Positions 30,396 through 36,456 of a stretch of 36,456 nt of DNA are shown piece after piece (the stretch's first letter is position 1; each line of letters opens with the position of its first letter). Under the pieces are notes generated by a model, which made no database searches, was not told the origin of the DNA, and saw only the letters and a list, made by a program, of their open reading frames with translations. The stretch spans positions 3,686,335-3,722,790 of the forward strand of contig BFEA01000066.1 in the NCBI GenBank assembly GCA_003427395.1, given 5' to 3'. The stretch is from Chara braunii. Lineage: Eukaryota > Streptophyta > Charophyceae > Charales > Characeae. The translations under genes were made by a program, and so were the position numbers.

Positions 30396-31000
30396 TCGAA
30401 GTGCGCTGAAATCTATACTCATTTGACTTGCAATTTATGATAATGGCATGTCAGTTACGTCTTTTAAGTTATATAATTTGTTGAAATGTAACGAAATTCA
30501 TACTTAAACCACTTAGTTTACTATGTGATTGCCTTGATGGTTCGATTCCCTTCCAATTTATTTCAGTCACATTGTCATGTAAAATATGTCCGACTCAATG
30601 CTCAATGACATACAAAATTGATCGAAGTACAATTAAATGTAGAGGTCATTCACAACCTTCTCGTTCGTCTTAAGTTACTTAGATTATCGAAGTGCGACGG
30701 AATTCATACTTAAACCACCTCATTTACCATGTGATTGCCTTGACTTTTCTATTGAGTTCCAATTTATTTTAGTCACACTGTAAAATACGTTCGTCTCAAT
30801 GCATCGAAGTGCAAATCCGTGTCATGTAAAATACGTTCGTTTAATTCTCACACAAAATTGATCAAGGTGAGATGAAATCGAGAGTTCAACATTCATATTC
30901 AGTGTAGCATTGCATTGACCGTTCTATGAAATTCACACTTAAACTATTATGTTAAGTGTGTGATTGCTTTGAATCTTCATTTCAGTTTCATTTTATGGTC
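30396..31000. repeat. Degenerate ~200-bp tandem repeat, AT-rich
   Basis: Copies begin near 30396 (partial), 30482, 30687 and 30915 (partial). Shared blocks are TCGAAGTGCGACG, AATTCATACTTAAACCAC, GTGATTGCCTTGA, CCAATTTATTT, TCACATTGT and AAAATTGATC. An internal duplication of TGTAAAATACGTTCG near 30780-30840 lengthens one copy. Confidence 0.8.
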
Positions 31001-32212
31001 TGTCAATTACACTCTTCGAGTTCACTACTCATATCCTAAGTTTAATTAAAATCTAAAATATGGTGATTTTAACATTAAATTACTAGCTTTCGAGTACCAA
31101 TTTAAAATATAATGGCTTATTTTAACGAATAACATGTTGTACCCTAATCATCCATTGGTGCGATGATCATCCATGAACGTGGCATATCAGTGTGGGGGAT
31201 ACGAGGCCGACTCTCCCTACATTGATGTCGTCGTTGAATAACTTCACTTGTGATCCTGTCGTTTGATTGTTTCAAACAAATGACCCCTAGCATCGTCCAT
31301 GACCACGACGAAATATGTTTGGCGTATTTTTTTCAATGACAATATCACTGCAGCGTAAGGTGCTCGTGTATCCCGCGCACTGACACGTCACCTCGATGGA
31401 TGATCCTGGTGTTTGTCGTCAGCCACGTGGACCACGCAAATGATTTTCATGGTCAAGTTAATGATCAGGATATGATGACTAATGTGTGTCGCGCGCCAGC
31501 CACGTAGGCCATCGCTTCTCACCCCACACTTTACATTATCGGACGAGAACCTCATTCCATATTGATAACATTGTTCGATAACGAACAATGTTGCCTCCTC
31601 CGCGCAACTATTATCTACTGACGAACACTCCCATGGCGTCATGATCGCTCGATCATGAAAACGTGCACAAGTTGTGATTGCGCATGTGAGCGATATTGCA
31701 ACATGTTTCAGCTTTTGCGACGTGTTAACAATAATTGCCTTCGAGAGGCGAACGCGAATGCCTTTTTGTGAATATACGTCTGTGAGTTGATTGTCGTAGT
31801 TCGTTGGGATCCGAACTTCACCACGGATTCCCGCCACTTTACTTGTATCGCCCTCTTCACTTAGTGGCCATTGGATTTCCACGTGCAGTTCTACACGAGT
31901 TTTTCATTGCTCTACTGTTGTGGTTCGTCGGGAGACGATCTTCAACTTTAGGGGTCGAAAGTGGACGGTTAAGACCCCCGTGCAGGACTGCGCTGGTTGA
32001 GGCCGTTGACATAAAGTTCGGATCCCGATGGACTTGCACTATTCGCACCTGCCTCGTGGCGCACACAGTGCACAAATGGATATAATGTTATGCTAACAAC
32101 CCTGCGTGAAGGGAAGAGTGCGCTTAGAGATAGTTCGAGACGAGACACCCACTGAAGCCCGGAGTAAGATTTGAAAGGTGCTTAGGGCTTAGAGAGAGAT
32201 GGGTCGTCGAGG
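31001..32212. other. No confident gene; stray GGATCC-core relics
   Basis: Relics of the 25.6-27.9-kb repeat lie near 31806 and 32014 (AGTTCGGATCCCGATGGACT). A minus-strand open frame of 164 codons (31388-31882) has mixed composition and no motif. A long terminal repeat of the following retroelement should lie somewhere here, but I could not define its borders or a primer-binding site. Confidence 0.4.
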
Positions 32213-34437
32213 ATGAAAAATTTAGATGAGAGAATAAAGAGAATCGAGGATCGAATCATAAAACCAGTAGTAAAACAAGTCAGGGCGCTGGGCAACAAGA
32301 TTCGGGATTGCGGACCCGCAAGAGTGAGAGTGAGCTGCGTAGAATAGAAGCAGTGATGAGGGCGTTAGAGAGACTCTTCAGGGAGGACAGAGAACTCTAG
32401 AGAAGGTGGCGTTTAGAGTTTCTGGAGAGCGTAAAGGCGCAGGATCATAGTAGTGAGGAAGCAGAGCGTTCATTTGAGTCGACGGAAAGGACAGAGGAGT
32501 CCTCAAAGGCTGCAGTACTGAAAAAGAAGGAGAATGTCGAAGGAACGTCGGAACAATGAAAGGAAATGATGAGCGGAACGAGTGAGTATAACATTGATAA
32601 ATTTTCTATGTGTATTGTAGGGAAGTTGGATGGACCAGTGGCTTGTGTGGTGATACAATTGGATCATCTGGAGAGACTCAACGTAATCGAAGAAGCGGAG
32701 TGCACTCGACGAGCTTTGCAGAAAGCGTGAGTGAACGGACTCTGGGTAGGAGAGGGGAGCGTGCGTCTGATCAAGTACGTGTTGTGCGTGTCTCCCTTCG
32801 ATGAGCGGCCCCTGAGTAGGGCATGGCGCGAGACCCCTAGAGAGGCTGAGAGACTCCTAGAAAGTGAGGCGGAACTGACTGGAGAGTTACTAGAGATCAT
32901 AGTAGACAACTCTGTTCTCAGAATGCTCAAAGATCGCAACAGGTACTGGAGCGAGTACCTTAAGACCTTAGCAGATATTGAAGATTTTGGGGATATAGAC
33001 GACTTCGAGACATTCTACATATTCTTAGAGGAATCTGCGGACAGAGTCTTGTTGGCCTTAGCGTTAATCGCGATGGAATGCTAGGCGGTTCATGGAGGCG
33101 GATGAAAGATGTCCCTACCAGAGGCGGAGTTGGCGCAAAGAAGGCGGAAGTTTTCGGTATGGAGTGGACCAAGTAAACTTGAGTACGAGAAAGTACTCCA
33201 AGATTTGAGCGCTATTAGCAGACGGGAAACCTTTCCTTACGAGGTAGTGAGGTATCAGGAAGCAAATAGCGGTCGGGATAGAAATAAGTTTTATGTAATG
33301 ACCGTATACTTTCCCGACTTCGGAGTATACCACGTAGGTAGATATTTGCCTAGGGAGCACGAGGAGTTCTGTGCTTACACGAGGTGCTAGAGGATAGCCG
33401 TGTGGAAGCTGAGGGAAGAGAGGAAGATATTGGAGGACTTGGGAAAGACTGTAAAGGTCTGCGACGACATCTTGATTTTTGACGATCTGCCTAGGCCGCC
33501 GATTCCTGACAGAGGACTGGAGCGGAACGGAGGGGAGGCAATAGTAGATTTTGCCAGGATGATCAGGGGGAAGGAAGAGCCCAGGTAGTCGATAAAGGAT
33601 AAACAGAATGAAGGAACGAGCAAAGGAAGAGTTATCTCTGAGTGTGAACTATCTCTGAGTGTGAACTGCGGTCGAGAAGAGAGAGATTTCTTGCCTGAAA
33701 CAGACCTTCCGAGGAGACACTAGCGACTATCTGTGGCCTTTTGAGTTCGCTAGGGAGGAGAGAAGCGATTCCATATGAAGTCGAGAGGTACGAGTTTGTG
33801 GATAGCGGATGGGAGGAGATAGGTCCATATGTGATAACTGCCATGTTCATCCATTTAGACATATATGATGTGAGGATCTACCTATCAGCGGAGAGAGGAG
33901 TAGATCTTGTGTACGTTCGCTGTTGGGAGCATGCAGAAGAGATTGTAGAAGGTGAGAGAGATAGGTTACTATCACTAAGGAGAAACATTAACTGGAGCAC
34001 GCAGTTAACGATCTTTGAAGGGCTTCCTAAACCTCCAACTCCGTATCAGATTGCGCAGAAAAGAAACTTCGGGGTTGTGATTGAACTTGCCTTACGACAT
34101 CAAGAAGTTGATGGCAACATGAGGTGAGTACCCGCTGGCCGGAGTCAGTGCAGTACAACAAGGATTGAGCGATCTAGAGAGGAGGACATCTATCGATTTA
34201 CGGGAGCGGTTGCGAGCTTGTACTCGCGAGAAGTTACGTGCTATAGGGAGTGCGATTTGTAGGGGAGTCTGGTATTCCGAGACAGGTATGTTAGAGATTA
34301 GGAAGGGTGTCGTCTGTATAGAAGGACAGGAAGAGCGACTTTTCCTTGACACGGGGATATTAGGTGTTGAAGGGACACACAAGATTCGAGATGTAAGCGG
34401 AAGAGTGATAGTGATATTGAGGGCAGTTGAGAGTTAG
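32213..34437 (+). pseudogene. Retroelement upstream ORF with an internally duplicated domain
   Basis: It starts plausibly at ATG 32213 (MKNLDERIKRIEDRI, coiled coil), shifts frame near 32320, and then runs in one frame through TAG 32398, TGA 32557, TGA 32728, TAG 33082, TGA 33100, TAG 33388 and TAG 33586. A 17-bp tandem duplication (33633-33666) moves the frame for the next part. An unrecognised ~145-residue domain occurs twice, about 33130-33580 and 33684-34115. Shared anchors are RRExxPYEVxRY, a Tyr-rich strand region, YxRC and LPxPPxP. The second copy has TGA 33696 and ends at TGA 34125; a third frame carries protein-like sequence (DLRERLRACTREKLRAIGS, then VCIEGQEERLFLDTG) to TAG 34435. 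Region order is coiled coil, acidic/Ser linker, VACVVIQLDHLERL segment, helical region, domain copy 1, domain copy 2, C-terminal segment. Confidence 0.6.
33633..33666. repeat. 17-bp tandem duplication
   Basis: TATCTCTGAGTGTGAAC occurs twice back to back (33633-33649 and 33650-33666). Seventeen is not a multiple of three and the shift it causes equals the frame change seen between the two domain copies of the surrounding ORF. Confidence 0.97.
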
Positions 34438-34465
34438 ATTTAGGCATTTAGAGATCGGTAGGACT

Positions 34466-34569
34466 AGTTCTGACATTAGGTCCGGGTTACCGGTTCTGAC
34501 ATCAGGTCCGGGCTGCCGGTTTTGACACCAGGTCTGGGCTGCCGGTTCTGACATTAGGTCCGAGCTGCC
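34466..34569. repeat. Four 26-bp tandem repeats
   Basis: Units at 34466, 34492, 34518 and 34544 follow GGTTCTGACATTAGGTCCGG plus GCTGCC, with a few changes each. They fill the spacer between the upstream ORF and the gag ORF. The period is not a multiple of three, so the array is unlikely to be coding. Confidence 0.95.
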
Positions 34570-34708
34570 TGTTTGTGGGATAAGGACAGTAGACTCCCGA
34601 CACAAACTCAAGCCAGAAAGGGGAGTAAAGTGTATGGAGTCCGACACGATGGGTCCACATTTGGACGAGGAACAACAAACCGTTGTGTACTGAGCATCAC
34701 CGGATTGA

Positions 34709-36391
34709 GCTCTGCGAGACCTCAAGGAGCGTATCCGACAGAACGCTCATTTGAGATTTGTAGAGCAACCCGACGATGGAGAGCCGGAGGTAATGACCTA
34801 TTCGGTCATTGGAGAACCAAGCAAGACCGCCACGGTGGTACGGATGGAGAATCGAACCGAACCTCCGAGTTTTCCGCGAGAGTCGACTATTCGACGTTCA
34901 CCTACGTATGAACAAAGAGACGATAGAGGTGACCGAGGAAGGGATGACTGGAGGGACCAATAGATCAGGGAGCAGCTTTGGAGAGACAGAGAGAGGGCCG
35001 CATCGCCCAGGCGGATCTACGACCCGTAGACAGGCGAGTTGTACTCCCTACCATACGAGAGGAGAAACAGGTTCATCATCTCGTACCAACCTTCGGAGTT
35101 AGACACCAGACCCCCCATTTTCAAGGGATACGGTATCACTGAGTATCTTGAGAAGTGGGAGTTAAACGCGTACCGTAGTCAATGGTCGGAGGACGAAATC
35201 ATAGATAACTTCCTATTTAACACGGACCCGAGCTCAAGTAAAGTGATTAAAGAAGCCCGACCGAAAGACAGACGATGGACTACCTATAAGGCCAGTCTCT
35301 ACGAGCTCTTCAAGCTAGAAGACGTTAGGTATTCCATCCGAGACTTGGAACTGATGACTCAAGGTGAGGATGAGAGTGTTCAGGCTTTTGGAAGGGGATT
35401 CCGGAAGATATTTGATGCCTTTATTGCAAAAGGGAAGTTGTCAGAGGTCGAGAGATGCACGATCTTCATCGGCCGACTAGCCAGAGGGAAGCAGAAGGGA
35501 GTACTGAGAGAGATGCCTCACGATAAGTTAGACTTTGCCGCGGTACTCAAGTTGGCGATGAAGTCTGAGGCCGATGACTACAAGGATTTAGTCTAGAGGG
35601 GAATGCAGCATCGGGACTTCTCCCTCTACCGGGAGTACGAGGCGGATAGGTGTCAAGACTTTAACGATCAACCATGGGCGGAACGACGATATTTGATGGA
35701 CAGGTACAAACCGCAATGACCAAGGGACAGAGAGACGGTGATAAACGAGGTGAGAGAGATGAGAGAGATGATGAAGGGAATGGTCAGGCATATGATCAAT
35801 ATCGAGACGAAGACAGGAGCTACTACTTATCGGGACAAGCCTGGGTCCCCCTATTCGTTGTCATGGGACCGTAGGAACACCGACCCGTGGAGGAGCATCG
35901 AGGATAGGAACCCTTGCACGCTAGCAAACTATCGCGCGAGAGAAAGGGATGATGATGCCTGGCGACGTAGAGATGACGACATTGACAAAGACTGTCGAGG
36001 CGACAGATATCGGGGCGCAGACTCTCTTAGCAGAGGGGGAAGACTGAATCAGTATCCTCGCAGTCCCAGATATGGAGGAAACATGGAAGGATACCGAAGC
36101 CCAGATAATTTTAACTCGAGGGATAGAGATGACTCCCGCAGCAGATGGGAATCGGACAAGGACCGCCGTTATGGATATCGTGGTGGAGGTCGTCGGGAAG
36201 ACCCACGTGGGCAGTATGATCGAGGAGGATATCCCGCGTCGCCTGGGTACCCAAAGTCTCCAAACTATCCCAAGTCCACGGGACCGTCCACCCAAGATCT
36301 GTGTTACCGCACGTTCATTGAACGCACGTTTCACGTTCAGGGTATGAACGCGGTGAACGAGCGTTCACTGGACGCGCGTGAACGCGTTTGA
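34709..36391 (+). pseudogene. gag: Retrotransposon gag polyprotein, nonsense-riddled
   Basis: One frame from about 34709 to TGA 36389-36391 is interrupted by TAG 34961, TAG 35027, TAG 35594 and TGA 35717. The N-terminal part has a short coiled coil (ALRDLKERI) and an Arg/Asp-rich linker. The core (about 35060-35590) fits the retrotransposon gag capsid pattern: YLEKWELNAYRSQWSEDEI, then TYKASLYELFKLEDVRYSI, SVQAFGRGFRKIF and LSEVERCTIFIGRL. The C-terminal part is Arg/Asp/Gly-rich with Pro-Lys-Ser-Pro repeats, like a nucleic-acid-binding tail. No complete zinc knuckle is visible: the frame reaches DLCYR at 36297-36310, where a knuckle might begin, and then enters a CpG-rich motif tract. Distinguishing Ty3 from Ty1 type is not possible from gag alone; Ty3 is my guess. 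Confidence 0.72.
36312..36384. repeat. Cluster of alternating CGTTCA/TGAACG motifs
   Basis: CGTTCA at 36312, 36334 and 36362; TGAACG at 36319, 36345, 36354 and 36379. Several adjacent pairs form short perfect palindromes: GTTCATTGAAC at 36313-36323, and GTGAACG/CGTTCAC arms at 36353-36368 and 36362-36384. The tract is CpG-rich and overlaps the end of the gag frame. Confidence 0.85.
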
Positions 36392-36456
36392 CGCGTTTGC
36401 GCAAGGGGTTGTGAGGGGTGGGGGGGGTCTTTGGGCAGTGTGGGGAGTGGCGGCGG
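36392..36456. other. G-rich tail, nothing identified
   Basis: The last 65 bases are strongly G-rich on the + strand (GGGGTGGGGGGGG). No feature can be assigned before the window ends. Confidence 0.5.

Larger units (their letters stand above)
32213..36391 (+). mobile_element. 5' coding part of a retroelement (probably LTR type)
   Basis: A long upstream ORF and a gag ORF lie in series on the + strand, with protein character shared across many in-frame stops. No protease, reverse transcriptase or integrase is visible before the window ends, and no LTR was defined. The gag core is the only part assignable to a known class; upstream ORFs occur in several plant and algal Ty3-type elements. Confidence 0.65.

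Noticed and set aside
32213-36391. Genuine stop-codon reassignment as the main explanation for in-frame TAG/TGA
   Set aside because: TGA is affected as well as TAG, stops align with Trp in the duplicate domain, and frameshifts co-occur. Decay of a silenced element is simpler. Kept only as a minor alternative.

Overview
This is eukaryotic nuclear DNA. It has canonical GT-AG introns, long compound (CT)n/(CA)n microsatellites, one assembly gap (17319-17593) and decayed transposable-element genes. Nothing bacterial is present: no operon spacing with ribosome binding sites, no rRNA and no convincing tRNA. The mix of a Plavaka-type DNA transposase, a Ulp1-like protease, a gag-bearing retroelement and nonsense changes resembling cytosine-methylation decay suits a large, repeat-rich plant or algal genome. 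A charophyte green alga such as Chara is my guess at lineage, but the sequence alone does not prove it.

Left block, 1-16.3 kb. Seven or eight gene units all lie on the + strand: a two-exon unknown gene (161-1156), an acidic unknown (2588-3076), a broken unknown with an acidic linker (4406-5951), a Plavaka/EnSpm-like transposase pseudogene with N-terminal zinc finger and readable DDE residues (6970-9662), a Ulp1/SENP-like cysteine protease (10239-11496), a Lys-rich then Asp/Glu/Ser-rich protein (11913-12661), two further unknown ORFs (12894-13786) and a Cys-pair zinc-binding protein (15496-16281). A short inverted-repeat element with arms like GGTTCACTACTGCGTGCC sits between nearly every neighbouring pair. 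It occurs singly, as a six-pair array on a ~55/166-bp rhythm (1468-2202), and as four copies at exactly 167 bp (14144-14716). I did not find it right of 15 kb. I read the block as one large composite DNA transposon, or a cluster of such elements, punctuated by a hairpin repeat that may be the transposase's own binding or terminal motif.

Middle, 16.3-32.2 kb. This part is gene-poor: microsatellites around the gap, a weak tRNA-like stretch (19.1 kb), two families of degenerate ~100-117-bp repeats (22.3-22.9 and 23.2-23.5 kb), a 0.3-0.7-kb repeat array carrying a GGATCC core (25.57-27.88 kb), two decayed coding fragments (27891-28543 and 28863-29437) and an AT-rich region with ~200-bp repeats (29.4-31.1 kb).

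Right block, 32.2-36.4 kb. This is the 5' coding part of a retroelement: a long upstream ORF with an internally duplicated, unrecognised domain, then a gag protein. Both are riddled with in-frame TAG and TGA codons and no TAA. Aligning the two domain copies shows Trp-to-stop changes in each, and a 17-bp tandem duplication accounts exactly for a frameshift between them. The gag reading frame runs into a CpG-rich tract of alternating CGTTCA/TGAACG motifs near 36.3 kb.
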